A DNA stretch of 64,000 nt from Arbacia lixula (Eukaryota; Echinodermata; Echinoidea; Arbacioida; Arbaciidae). Positions 44,881 to 57,657 of the stretch are shown here, piece after piece (within the stretch, counting starts at the first letter, position 1; every line of letters begins with the position of its first letter). The notes beneath the pieces are model-generated. The model was not told the DNA's origin and did not search any database. It was given only the letters and a program-made list of their open reading frames with translations. The stretch lies in NCBI GenBank assembly GCA_963669155.1, contig OZ022588.1, positions 6,348,679 to 6,412,678 on the forward strand, given 5' to 3'. Both the position numbers and the translations under genes were made by a program.

Positions 44881-47800
44881 ATATAGTTATGGCGTGTGAT
44901 CAGTGTCCATGTAAAACGGTCTTATAGACACACACACACACACACACACGTCACTACATACACCAATTAAGTCTAAAGATATAAAGTCGGGACCCTTCCG
45001 GCCATGTGTCCCTGAACGTCGCTTCACCCATGACCGCTTCAAAGTTAGACAGCAACGTGAACTTGGGAAAGACCATCCGCAGAGCTATGATTGGAACGAG
45101 GACATAAAGCGTTGGCCGAATACTGTTCCCGCCTTCGCATGTTATGTTGTATTTCCGGTGCTCCATTCTGCTCCGGTCCACTCCTTATCGTTGCGTCACA
45201 CCTACAATCCCAACAAATATTGCCCACCTAACGCATTCCTGGAAATACCAGCTCTGTACAGGTCGTTAACCACTGCTCCGTCGAGTCCGCCTTGTCGTTG
45301 GACGTGGCCGAGCCAATCCAGTTGAAACCAATTGAGATTTCCGATTGTTTTCTACTGGCTATTATGAGGTTGAAATGGATGAACCTAGAAATAGAAATTA
45401 ATCTAATTAACTCTATTTTTTGCAACTTGTTAATGGATAAAATGAGCAATTAACAATTTATTGCATGTCTAAATATTTGTAAACTGATTCCAGTCGCCAT
45501 TTTTTCTTTTGGAACTAGGAACCATTCGGCTTTATGAATTTGAAATCCTGGTTAAACATTTTTCCTTTTTTTTTCATCTCTCTTACCTTGAATTCTCACT
45601 TTCTCACGTTGGAAAGAAGGATGATTTATTGCCTTCTTATATGCTTGCAGATTGTGGAATGCATGATGCCGGATTTCGGTGCCTTTACTCAGACAAGAAG
45701 GACGTACTCCATCTGTTGGAGAAAGCAGAACTGAGAATGATGCTGATCTTAACACAAGAAAAAAGAAAAAAAAACGCTGTTGATTTTGAAAAGTGACATT
45801 TTCGCAATTAATAATGTGCTCACTCATGCATGAATTGACGGATTTCTCACACTTCCAAACAGAAATGATTTAGTGTGTCGTAGAAGGAAACGGGGGGGGG
45901 GGGTCCATTTTTGTTGTGTTTGGAAGAGTGGAAGCTGGAATTACACATATTAGGCATAACTATGAAACGAAAATGTATGTTTCTTATGTTCTTGCTAAAC
46001 TTAACCCTGATCACAAGTTAATAGTTCTGGGGGTTATGTACAATTCTTCGTGTTAGGAAGAGAACACGACACTCTGTTTGGATAAGGAACGCCCATATGA
46101 TTTTATATGTAGGCACTAAAGTCTAAAGTGGTAATCAACGTAATGAAAACCAATCGATCAAAAGCTTTCTGTTCTAAAACGAAAATGTGAATCTACTTAT
46201 AAAGAATGAAAAGGTGGGTTCTGTCCTGCTGTATGCTGTGAATATCAATATAATCGTAATACTTGTAATAGGTTGAGTAAGATCATGATTAGGACATGAT
46301 GATACCGAACCCATTGCAATTTTCTATGTTTGCAGGGACAGAGGCGGTTGTAATAAGTTGAAGTAAAAGTGTTCGTTTTATCCTCTGTCATTTCAATATG
46401 ATGTATTGAAATATTAGAAAAGGGGATTTGTTTCTCCTCATTAAAGATTGTCCGTCCCTTTTGCAAGCTTAAAACTTGAAATCATCTATCGTAAATTGAA
46501 GAAAGTGACTCAAGACCATTTGTAAGAATACATATAGCATGTTGAAGCTTTCTGTATATGTAAAAATTTCAGCCGTTAAATTTCAAACCGACTTTTTTCG
46601 TACTACGAAAAAAATATTAATCTTTGTTACAGTATCTTTGTGGTTATTATGCATGTGTGAAATCCTAATTTTATGAGTAATTTTTATGAGTAAGTTTGGA
46701 GATGATTCCGTCTATAGAACATTTTTTTTCATAATGCGTTTTATAATTTAATAAACAGATTAATCAATAAAGCAGATATTTCAACACAAACTGCTAAGAG
46801 CCTGAGGTAAAGACTATTAATCAGACGATGTTTATGTGCATTATTTGAATTTTACGCTACGTATCACTTTCAAATTATGAATATACAGCTTGCTAACACT
46901 TCTCTATATGTTTTGCCAATGTTCCGATGGTTTTGTGGTGACCTGAAAATGGGACGGGCTGTCTTTAAATACGCCAATATTCTCTACATACTTATAAATA
47001 GCAAAGAATGATAAAATACCAGTAAGGAATTACAATATTGTGCGATGACATTTATCTACCTCGCTTCAAAATTCCATGACGTAATGTGTTAAAAGTAACT
47101 TTTGACGTATAGTTCATAATTTTGATACTGCCCATAAGATTGACAAAGGCTTGTAGATGGGACAACATATGGTATGATCTTCTAGATGAATCGTTTGAGA
47201 GTATTTGAGTAGATTTCGTATTGAAAACAAGATCACAGATCCCTTTCTGGGCCAGAAACAATGTTGGTCTTTAGGGTTTGTGGATATTACCCCAGATAAA
47301 ATGTACAAGTGGCTTATAAAGGGTTAAAAAAAATATATGTACACACCGGTCATGTTTGTAGGAGTTCCTCATGTACCTGTACATGTAAATTAGTTTCAAC
47401 CTTCTAAATTTCGATTATACCTTACGTATTGAAGTTACATTAACTTACAAGTACATTCTATGAATTCATCACCTCATTCAACATTTTAATATTTTATATG
47501 TATGTCTATATTTTATACTACATGTGATGTATTAACTAAGTAAACAATTCCAACATGATTGAATAATAGATGACTATATGATACAAATACAGCAGCCAAT
47601 AAGTTTTGAGTGAAGGTTATTGAACTTGTTAACAATAGTAAACTTGTACAATTCATTTTTAACATTAAATCATATTCAGCCCAGTGTCCACACGTGTGCA
47701 TGTGTGTTTGTATCGATGTGCCTTTATGTAGGGAAACTAGGGAGAGATGAGTCAATTTTTTTAAATTCCCTGTGCGTGCTCAGCCGTCTACGGCACCGTA

Positions 47801-47970
47801 ACCCTCCTCATTGTTCATCGTGGACATATAGTTCATCAATTTAACTCTTTCATAACCATTAACATTAAAATATGAAGTAAGCCAATGAGACCTTGCAATG
47901 CCTGGTAAATAAAGAATTAAGTAAACAAAATTATCAAAACTATTTGACGAAGAAGGATTCATTCCCCAAC
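44881..47970. other. intergenic sequence, no gene recognised
   Basis: Includes a (CA)n at 44930-44949 and a G run at about 45893. A 75-codon minus frame at 44954-45181 (LYVLVPIIALRMVFPKF) is unusually GC-rich but has no other support. The remainder is AT-rich and unassigned. Confidence 0.35.
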
Positions 47971-47974
47971 CTTC

Positions 47975-50900
47975 ATGACCTTAGGTTATGTTGATCATAC
48001 ACATCGCCAAGAGTTTGACGTTTTCTTCTCCACAACATATCGACTGCTTCAAATTACTCCAGACTCTCTCTGGCCATCTGGAGAGAAAAAAAAACACTGG
48101 CTAGAAGATGTCTGTTGTGATAGAGATGTGTGGCTAGCTGCCATTGTTACCATGGTTGGAAAAAAGCTAGGCAGTCGACAAAAACACACACCACAAAGCA
48201 GTACGAATAGCAAACGATAATCGGAAAGAACGTACATAGCATTGTTCATAATATCACCACTTACCACATACTCCGTACATCTCCATTAGCATGCTCAGGA
48301 GATATGATATTTGAAATGAAACAACGTTAAACATCGTTTCCTAGCAACAACAACAGGGTGAGCGGATTGGGAAAGGGGGTGGGTGTCCACTAACCGTTGA
48401 GCACATCTACTCCCAAATCGAGTATTCTTATTGAATCAAAGATCAACGTAGTTTCATGTAAATTTAGATTTATCACAAATTAACGGCATATTCTGCAAAT
48501 TGTTTAACTAATAAAACATCCAATTCGAGTGTCTGTCATAGGGAGATAATCAATGATACACCGAATCTGATTGGTTCATATTGGAATATTCCAAGCCGAT
48601 CGTATTCCATGAAAATACATGGACGTACTGATCATGAAGTAGATGTGTTGCACGTTCAAACCATGGTTACTGGTGCGTGTTCTGTGTTACCGGTTACAGA
48701 CTGGTTAGATCAAGTCATAAAAAAAGCTAATATCCCAGGATTTTTCTACCATGGTCACGGAATGCATATTTAGATCGATGATTCACAATACGTCCGCGTC
48801 TGCGCAGATCGCGTGGTATCAGTGCGCGATATACGGAACTATATTTACAGCTTACCAGATAGAAAATGTAAAATGAACGTAGGACGAATACAGGAAAGAA
48901 AGTAGACCGTGTGGACTATTTCCTTTACAGTATGTTCGCAAAATTTAAGGTGGGGCTAAAGCTGAAGCCTCTGGTCTGGGAAGATACAGGATTTACAGTT
49001 CACACCAAAGTCATTGTCCGTCACTTCTTAAATGCTGCAAACGGTCAAATTGTGGTACTTACAGTCATTGCTGTCAACTTGTCACACAGGTTCTCCGTGT
49101 CGTCGTACATGGGCTGGTGTTATGGCGTGGTTCGTTTGGAACACACCGTTTCATACGCACTATTCGCGTTTCATGTAAACAATAACACGTATCATTTATA
49201 GATTTTAAACTTCTATCGCACCCAGTCGATGATCATACATTTCGGCTGGTAAGTATCACGAATACACTAATAAAATAACCACTAAATGTAATACCATGGG
49301 GTATACTGGCCCCTTATGTTACGCGTGTATCAACATGCCAGTGCTTAGAACATTTTGAGGGGGAAAGGGCTCAATAATTCAGCAAAAAGGGACATGCATT
49401 GACAAAAGGATAGAGGTACCCGGTTGCAGAAGATACTAGTGAAGAAAATCAGAAAACGATCACCACTTTATCTTGCAAAAGTCATAAGGGTAATTTTGGG
49501 ATTCTGTCATATGAATTTTTTATGAATTCCATTTCTGGTGCATAATTTGTGTCCTTTCAATGTTTATCATCCATCCCTCGATATACTAACACCTATCCCG
49601 ACACTTAACCCTTTTAACAAATACTCATCCCTCTTGAGTTTGAAACTTTTAAATACCCTTTATTTTGGTGAAAAAATCAAACTGGATATTTTGACAAAGA
49701 TGTAACATGGCCTGTTATGTAAGCTTAAGGAGTCATTTTCGCGTCATGGTTGAGTGAAAACACTCTAAAAACCGCACACGAAAAGCCAAAATGTATTGCT
49801 AAAACGGCATGAAGAATTACCCTTGTGACCTTTGAAAACTTACATTTTTGCCTTTAAACTTTGCCCACTCATGTATGACTAATTGGATTAATGTGATTTT
49901 TACACAGAAGTTAGTCAATAAGGTAAGAAATAATCCTGCCACATGGTTTTGCCCAAAACCTCTTCGATAAAAAAAGTTATAAAAAATGTTATTTTACTTA
50001 GGGGGGGGGGGTGCTTACTTTTTTTGTTGTGTTTAGAATGTATAAATGCAAATGGATCTGAAAAAATGCGTACAAATATAGATACCTCAAACGAACAACT
50101 CATGCCAAATTTTGTTCTGCTGTCTGGCGGCGGGTGCCCGCGGATCAGGAGCCAAACACGTTACATATACCATTGTCAGTTATTATTATAATGAATGAAC
50201 GAAACCCCTGTATGAATACATTACGCTCAACCGCATCCCGGTCGTTGCACTTCCTTGATGTACGGTCATAGATGGCGTTGTTCAGTTGCGACACCAACGT
50301 AATGATCAAATAGGCTTTCTGAGTGCTCCTTTCTTTTTTTTCTGAGCGAGAAGTCAGCAAACTCGTAATTCAAAGTAGCCTGTAACTGGTATAACTTCAT
50401 CATTCCACGAGAAAAAGGACCAAGCACAAGAAACTAATCAATGAAATGAAGCAAAGATTATTACACAAGTGTTTAGACCCATCAGCTTACTTCCGCGAAT
50501 CAAGAAGGCCTTTACAGGAGTAATCCTTGCTACAATATGGTTGGATGTGAATCAGCCACATGCACGAGCAAACATGCTTTTGAGCAGCTTTTGAAACACC
50601 AAACCATATTCACACTTTCAGGCGAGTCAATTTGAAAATACACTGTAAACGAATACCCCTTGGACATTTGTCTAGCATTTGTACGTTAATAGAGTGTGTC
50701 TGACTGACACGATGCTGTGTCAGGTCAGCGGAAAGAAGTGAATCCATCTATATAATCTAATCTAATCTATGTAGACCCCAGTATGAGCATGCCAAGAAAG
50801 GATACATTTAGATCATCAAAGCCAACCTAATCTACCAAGAGTTATCTACTGTAGCAATTGAAGAAGTCTCTGAGAATTTGAACTAGCAATTAAAGGGATT

Positions 50901-53240
50901 TTCCGTTTCACCCGACTGATCCACTCTTCCCAGGAGCTGCATAGAATGGCGGGAGATAATGATTATAAAAAGAGGTAAAACTGAGCACGAACATTTTGAT
51001 ATGTGAGATACTCTTAACGCTTTAAACGCCATTGGAGCATTTCTGCACCAGTTATATACAGTATAAGCGTTGTATTTGGCACAGAATGAGTTAAGCTACT
51101 AGAATCAGACATTCACAGTTGAATGAAAATGTGTTAAAAATGTGGACAACTACGTTTATGCATCGATTTCGAGTATAAAACGGCATATTTGAAGACAAGA
51201 ACCCAAATACCTCGCGTGAAATTTGGCAAACCGGGGTTTTTGGATTTGGATAAGACGATCTCCTAGCATCACTCAAGAGAAAAGATATCCAACCAGTGCA
51301 TCATCGCTGTGCTCTCATATTTCACTGAGTTTCATTTAATTTCCACATACAACGTGAATACAAATATACATTTCAAATAAATTTCAAATACACAATGCAA
51401 ATATATTTCAAATTTACATTCGTACGAAATTCTCAATATACATTTCAGGTAAATATCGTTAATATAATACATCAGCACGAAAAGGAACATAAGTAAGCAA
51501 AAGCTTGAAAAACAACTGTACGTAACATAACTGTGAACATCATACAAAATAAACATGAAACACAAACCTGAACAACAACTACGAGTCTATGCATATGAGT
51601 CTGTACGAGAAGCCCAATATCACAGGTAGGGCAATATAATACAAGATCAGCTTTTCAATAGGTTTCGCCATATTTCACTCTTAACTCTGTCTCTTCTTAT
51701 CTTCAACATGTCATCTTGAGCTCATACAAAGACTGAATCAATGTACCTTGTATTGAATTTACTTTGTATTCTGCGTAATGTGCACATTACCGTGTTCTGT
51801 AATGTAATTTTGTTTGTAATGTGTGAAATATGAAATAAGTACTAAACTGAAAGATTAAGACTTATCACCATAACGTAGAGGCTAATAGAATCATGCCACA
51901 ATAAGCCACTCCGTGATTGCAATTTGCGCATGAGCAGATTATTGGTAGAAAATGACCTCGGGTCAATTTAAATACATAGTAAAATGGGAATTCATTAGAT
52001 AGTCGACCACATTTCAATCTACTGTCATGCAAATATGGCAACAGCTATCCAGCTCTGAGAAGGTAGTGAAAGAACATTTGACCATGTGAATCTGCTCCTA
52101 TTGTTGTTCCAGGCACACTTTAAAATGCCTTTACATCCATTATCCAACACATCTTCATGAATAAAATAATCCAAGTCAGCACTCAAGTAGTATTTATTCA
52201 GTGGATTGTTCGACCAAGTTATTACGAACTGGTCTACCCAGTTAAACATACCCAGATCAAATCGTATAAGTATACGAGCTACGCAGCCCGTCTCACCAGT
52301 AGGAGGGATGGTAGATGGACGCATTGATCAATTTATTTCAAGTCATTCATTCATTTCATTCATTTGATATGTACAATTAGAAAAAAAGTTATACAACGAT
52401 GAAACACGTAATTAACAAAGGAAATATTAATGAATAGAGACAGACTGACAATGACGATTAATAAAAATCGGCATAACATGAGTACTGTAGAGAATTCATG
52501 TGTAAGTATAAACAATGAAGAAAAAGATTTACCCTAAAAGCCGAGCAGTGGCTTGACAAATACACTGTTTTCTTAATGTATTCACAACTTTTCCCATAAC
52601 TGCTTAGTAACGCGTTATTGCATTCACCTGTATCTAGTCATTCAGATTCAATAGATGGAATGCACTTTTAATCTATTAGTTGTTGCTACTCGGACAAATT
52701 TTTGGGTTCCCATCAGTAACGTATGTTTAAACGACGTGAAAACAATTTGCAAACATAATGAAAATGGTCTTTTGGGTAAAGTCATGTACGAAGATTGTGA
52801 ACATAAATAAAATAGTTACACCGGAGAGTTGCGTTTACGCGTTGCGTGTGACTTGCGAGGAACAATTTTCAAGCACGCAGGGTAATTTCTGCGGGCTGAC
52901 AAGAATTTTGACAGGTTTTGCGTGCTTCTTACCTACCGGACGCGTGCTAATTACGTTCTACTTGCGTGTATTCCGTTTGACCTGCGTGTCAGGCGAGTTG
53001 GTGGCGCGTGAGAGCTTCGAAACTGATCCGCGTTACTTACGGGCGACATACGAGCGCTGCGAGTTATCTGCGTTACAACTGCGTGTTACATGCGTGAGAG
53101 TTGCCTGCAAGTGTGAGCCTCACAGAAAGTCATCATCTTAGCCGCAGCCGACCCTCAACTAACCAGCAGAAAGTTAGTAACTGACCCGCAAAATACACGT
53201 AATTTGCTCGTATATGCCTCGCTCCACACCCGCAGAAATG
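47975..53240. repeat. segmental duplication, copy A
   Basis: Matches copy B (57385-61235) in the same orientation: 48.05-48.90 kb with 57.38-58.25 kb, and 50.29-53.24 kb with 58.28-61.23 kb. Similarity is high in the second block, with scattered substitutions and small indels. About 1.4 kb (48.9-50.29) has no counterpart at that place in copy B, but part of it (49.5-50.06) is related to 56.4-57.1 kb. No convincing gene lies in it. Confidence 0.85.
49490..50060. repeat. dispersed element related to 56.4-57.1 kb
   Basis: 49.49-49.91 kb matches 56.47-56.90 kb in inverted orientation (ATTTCTGGTGCATAATTT, CACCTATCCCGACACTTAAC). 49.86-50.04 kb matches 56.93-57.09 kb directly, up to the shared G run. 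Confidence 0.75.
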
Positions 53241-53639
53241 ACCAGCTACACGGATGTTGACAGTATCTCCACCGTTCCTTGCCAGTAAAGCACCCGTATT
53301 ATGACTTGCGTTTCCGGTGCATAGCCACAGATCCACGGGCAAGCTGCGTATTTCATGCGAGTTAACTGCCTGTGACTTGCGGCCGCTACGGTCCTCCTAC
53401 TGGTGTTCTGCGTTGACCTCTGCGGTCAATCCCCCGCATCTCGCCCGGAGCAAAGTTTGAACATGCTCAAAACTTGGCTGCGGGTAAATCGGACTTGCGT
53501 GCGCACCTGCGGAAAACTATGGGCGAGATACCTGCTAGTTACTGTCACGTACGGGCCATCTGCGGGGACCTGCGTGTGGCAAAAATTGTCCCTCGCTAGT
53601 CACACGCAACGCTTGCACGCAATAGTGGGACAGGGGCTT
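52835..53639. mobile_element. GC-rich inverted-repeat element, left end lost
   Basis: About 800 bp of CpG-rich sequence with many TGCGTG and CTTGCG motifs. It ends CAATAGTGGGACAGGGGCTT, the complement of the left end seen at 60752 (AAGCCCCTGTCCCACTATTG). The first 40 or so bases are missing here. The inner arms also pair (GTTGCGTGTGACTTGCGAGG with its complement near 53600). The 127-codon ORF at its start is a by-product of the repeat, since it fails in copy B. Confidence 0.8.
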
Positions 53640-54700
53640 AACCTACTTTAGAAATCTATGTTGCGCCAGGTGAAGACTATTTCGAGAGGAGGAATGCTTT
53701 AGGTTGATTTTTAAAAGAATAAAAATAATAAATAATCACTTAACTGAGCATTTTGACTTTGGGCTGGTTTTGAATTCCAGGTTACTGGACCTAAACAACG
53801 GACGGATTTGGAAAAGTATTTTCATTAACTTTCCACGTGTGGAATTTAAGCATGTTAACAGTCTGACGAATGTTGTACTGATGACTTTCTGCATTCAGTA
53901 AAAACATGTGCATGATATAAGAAGGTAGCGAGTTTAAAAGTTATCAACAACTGGGCACCAATACCGCGTACACTGGAAAGAGAGGCAAGCAGATGGCATT
54001 GAAGAAATATGGGAATATTACATGGAAAATAACATCACAGGACAGAGCAAATGGACAGTAATGGATAAATTGAGAGTAAAATAGACAATTGGTAAGGAGA
54101 TCCTCCCTACATAACACGTTCCTTACGGGTATACCTCACCGTAATATATCGAAGTGCTGTCGTGAGCAGGAAAATGTCAGGATACTGACTTTGCATTTCA
54201 ATAAACCGAGAGCCGATATCATCACCTGGATCCCATTTGAGATGGTGACATTATGAATAAATCAAATCAGGATACAGAACCGGCTTCCAATTGTACATGA
54301 TATAACACATTTTGTACATTATTGACAATAGATTTGCCATTTTATTAGGTGAAAAGGTGTAGGAATATAATGGTAAAGGCGTATTTACGATATTTTATCA
54401 GTCGGCATGGTCGGTGCTCGCATTATTTGAAAGCAACATTCTAACATGTAATAAAAATAAATTAACATGATAATATAGAACAGCTGGATAAACAGATCCT
54501 TTATACTTTAATCCCTATCCCATACTGTGCGTCACACACATGGATGATGTTTGCACTGTACTTGAACGTTTTAAAGTGAAAAATGAACATTTACTGTAAA
54601 CAAATGACATGTACCCAAGTAGTTTGTCCGGATTGCAAAGGCCTTCTGGTCCTCACATCTACTGAGTTACTCATGAATCAAACAGAGGATGAAGAGGAAG
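53640..54700. other. intergenic sequence, no gene recognised
   Basis: AT-rich, short ORFs only. Nothing repeated within the window was noticed. Confidence 0.4.
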
Positions 54701-54726
54701 ACTAAACAATATCATCCAAATATGGC

Positions 54727-54872
54727 GGCTCATAATGAACCAATTGATCGGATCTTCGTGTGTGGCACACTACGAAGGGGGTCTTTTTGTTACGCAAACC
54801 AAAGTTTAATTATAGAGGGACCCTTTGAAATAAAACTGATCATTGCACTACAGCAAAGTCACCATGGTCATT
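54727..54872. repeat. dispersed repeat, second copy at 62.17 kb
   Basis: CTCATAATGAACCAATTGAT, GGATCTTCGTGTGTGGCACA and AAAGTTTAATTATAGAGGG are matched by 62171-62340. No coding function is assigned. Confidence 0.65.
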
Positions 54873-54891
54873 AATATACAAATAATGAATG

Positions 54892-55934
54892 TGTAGCAGC
54901 ACTAAATTGCATATTGCATGATTATTTTGGATCGTAGATGTCGTCGTACGTTATTTATATATTGTTTGTATATCACCATGGTTGCTGGAATCTACTTTCG
55001 CGCCCGCAGTTTTTCCCGGTTGTTCTGGGATCCTAATTTGCATAAAGGCGGGCAATTATCGTACGCTAATTGGACGCTGGTGAAGCCGGCGGATCCCGAC
55101 CGCAGCCCGTTGAATCCTATTTAAGGAAAATGTTGATTGAAAATCTAGCTCTTCTCATTTTCCCCACCTTCCGTTGACGACCAACACCTTTACACGTACG
55201 GGTGCAGTAGCCCTGCATGGAGAGCCACGCGTGAACCATAATCTGTACGACGATTGATTTTACGTGTCAGTGCCTAGTGGGAAATAATTCCCAGTTCGAC
55301 CGAAAACAGTGCGTTCTGCTCCATTTTTGAGTTTCAATAAGAAACATAGTTTCGCTCCGGGGCACGTTTTGAACCATTTTCGACAGCTAGGCCCGGCATA
55401 GCCTAACAGACATTCAACCGTTCTTCCCTGTCGGCATTCACGGAGCGGCACGACTCACCGCTGCTCATTCTTCGTCGCCGGCGATCGTCATCATTCACGG
55501 AGCGGCACGATTCTCCGCTGCTCATACATCGTCGTCATCGTCGACCGTCGTCATCCACCGAGTGGCACGACTTACCGCTGCTCGTTCATCGTCGACCGTC
55601 GTCATCCACGAGTGGTACGACTTACCGCTGCTCGTTCACCATCACCATCGTCATAATCAGCATCGATCGTTACGAACATTTCCAGCCTCATAGCTGTCAT
55701 CGTCACACGGCATCGAAGTCCCCAGCGACGCAAGCTTCCGCCGTCATCATCATACGATCGTGAGCATTCTTAATTATCTGTGATTTGTTTCGTGATTCCG
55801 TTTATTTATCCGCTAAGCCTCGCTATCATATGAACATACATCCTGCGTGATGTAACCTTTTGTTTATTATGAATTAAACCACAAGAAATCTACTTCTTTG
55901 AGTGATTGTCTAATTTCTGTCCTATCTTTCCACA
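54892..55934 (+). repeat. candidate solo LTR
   Basis: Possible start TGTAGCAGCACTAAATTG and end CTATCTTTCCACA. Between them are a TATTTAAGG TATA-like box at about 55120, a leader with tandem repeats, an ATTAAA poly(A)-like signal near 55873, and a short U5-like tail. No target duplication was confirmed and no coding region is attached, so the boundaries are tentative. Confidence 0.35.
55435..55640. repeat. four tandem units with hairpin motif
   Basis: Units starting CATTCACGGAGCGGCACGA or close variants begin at 55435, 55492, 55552 and 55602 (spacing 57, 60, 50). Each contains an AGCGG/CCGCT-type short stem around CACGACTCA. It is CpG-rich. Confidence 0.85.
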
Positions 55935-56370
55935 AGAATAAAAAAAAAGGTAATTTGATCGTTTGTACATAACCACACAGCTAACAACACCCCAACGCAT
56001 TGAATTACTAAAAATGTTTATGCGGTCAGTGGACAGAATATTTCATGAGGTGAAAGATCAAAACATCTTTCACTAAATGAAACATTCTGTCCATTGCACG
56101 AATGAAAACCATTCATTATTTGTTTTATATGACACCAAATTAGCTCGATATGCACATTCCCAAGTACAGTTGCTGAGCGGTCGCTGTTTGCATACACAAT
56201 ACAATGGACAATACCGTATGGATCCAGAATTGCACAGTTGATGACGTAATGGTAAATGGACTGAATGATCGATATCAAACAACCAATCAAATGACAGGGA
56301 TCTATCTAGGTGTTATGTAATACCAAACAACAGCAGAAGCAACATTAAGTCAACAAAATACTCAGTAATT
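55935..56370. other. intergenic sequence, no gene recognised
   Basis: Only short ORFs. The stretch near 56365-56475 (GTGCCAGCTCACATAAATTC, GGGATTGCTGGTT) recurs at 62410-62525. Confidence 0.4.
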
Positions 56371-56394
56371 TCAGTGCCAGCTCACATAAATTCA

Positions 56395-57090
56395 TGGGGG
56401 GGGGGGGGGGGGTTGTCTTCAGCTGAGTTTTCCATGTCTTCGAAAGTGACAGGTCTGGGATTGCTGGTTCAGTGTGAAAATCACATTAATCCAATTAGTC
56501 ATGCATGAGTGGCAAATTTTAAAGGCAAAAATATCACTTTTTAAAAATCACAAGTGTAATTGTTTATGACGTTTTAACAGTACATTTTGGCATTTCTTGT
56601 GCGATTTTAGAGTGTATTCACTCAACCATGACACAAAAATGACTTCTTATATTTACATAACAGTTCTTGTTACATCGTTGTCAAAATATCCAGAGTTTTA
56701 TTTTTTCGCAAAAATAAAAGGTTTTTAAAATTTTCAAACCCAAGAGGAATGAGTATTTGTTAAACAGCGCTCACTCAACCAGAACAATGGGTTAAGTGTC
56801 GGGATAGGTGTTAGTGCATCGGGAGATGGATGATAAACAATGAAAGGACATAAATTATGCACCAGAAATGGAATTTCATGACAGAATCACAAAATTACAA
56901 AAGTGACATTTTTTCCTTTAAAATTTGTCCACTCATGCATGACTAATTTGATTAATGTGATTTTCACACAGAAGTTCGTCAATAAGTGAAGGATCAAGCA
57001 TGCCAAATCATTTTGCCCAAACCTCTTTGATAAAAAAAGTTATGCTTTTTTGCTTGGGGGGGGGGGGGCTTACTTTTTTTTGTTTTGTTT
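56395..57090. mobile_element. fold-back element between two poly-G tracts
   Basis: The left arm (about 56475-56545, containing CACATTAATCCAATTAGTCA) pairs with the right arm (about 56905-56978, TGACTAATTTGATTAATGTG). A loop of about 360 bp lies between. G runs sit at 56396-56412 and 57056-57069. A related single-armed copy is at 49490-50060. Confidence 0.75.
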
Positions 57091-57224
57091 AGTTAGGTTA
57101 ATACTGGTAACGTTTACTCTGTGATCTGACTTGAAATTTGTGTGATGAGCGATGTTTGGAAATATTGTGTACGTGTGAAATTTTGGGGAAATTTCGGAGT
57201 ATGGAAACTGTGTGTATTAGCGCC

Positions 57225-57385
57225 AAAATAACCCGGTCTCGTACCGTGCTCGTTGTCGAGTCGTCGAGTCACGAACCCCAACTCCGAGTCCGAGACTGAG
57301 TCATGAACCCTCGAGTCCGAGTCCGAAACCGAGTCCAGCAAAATCGGACTCGAGTCCGGTCTTGGTCTCGAGTCACACATCACTG
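57225..57385. repeat. degenerate GAGTCC repeat
   Basis: Dense variants of CGAGTCCGAGTC and their complements. Similar in style to the AAGACC tract at 8480-8640. ORFs rich in Asp/Ser/Arg are by-products. Confidence 0.8.
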
Positions 57386-57626
57386 CAAATTACTCAAAAC
57401 TCTTTCTGTCTATCTGGAGAAAATACCCTCACTTCCTGGATGATTTGTGTTGTACATAAAGATGTGTGGCTAGCTGACATGGTTAACTTGGCTAGAGAAC
57501 CCTTTGGAAATTAGTGCTGAAAACGATCACGCTACTCTAGATAGCTCTGTGCAGACAGTCGACAAAAATACAAACCACCAAGCAGTACGAATAGCAAATG
57601 ATAATGGAAAGAACGTACATAACCTT

Positions 57627-57657
<31 letters not shown>

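Noticed and set aside
51091-51276. 61-codon minus ORF repeated at 59135-59320
   Set aside because: The two are alike because the DNA block is duplicated; the three differences all change amino acids and there is no independent support.
52758-53141. 127-codon plus-strand ORF, and the similar one at 60610-60975
   Set aside because: Most of each lies in the GC-rich inverted-repeat element; the copy B frame ends earlier and its start differs, so it is not a conserved gene.
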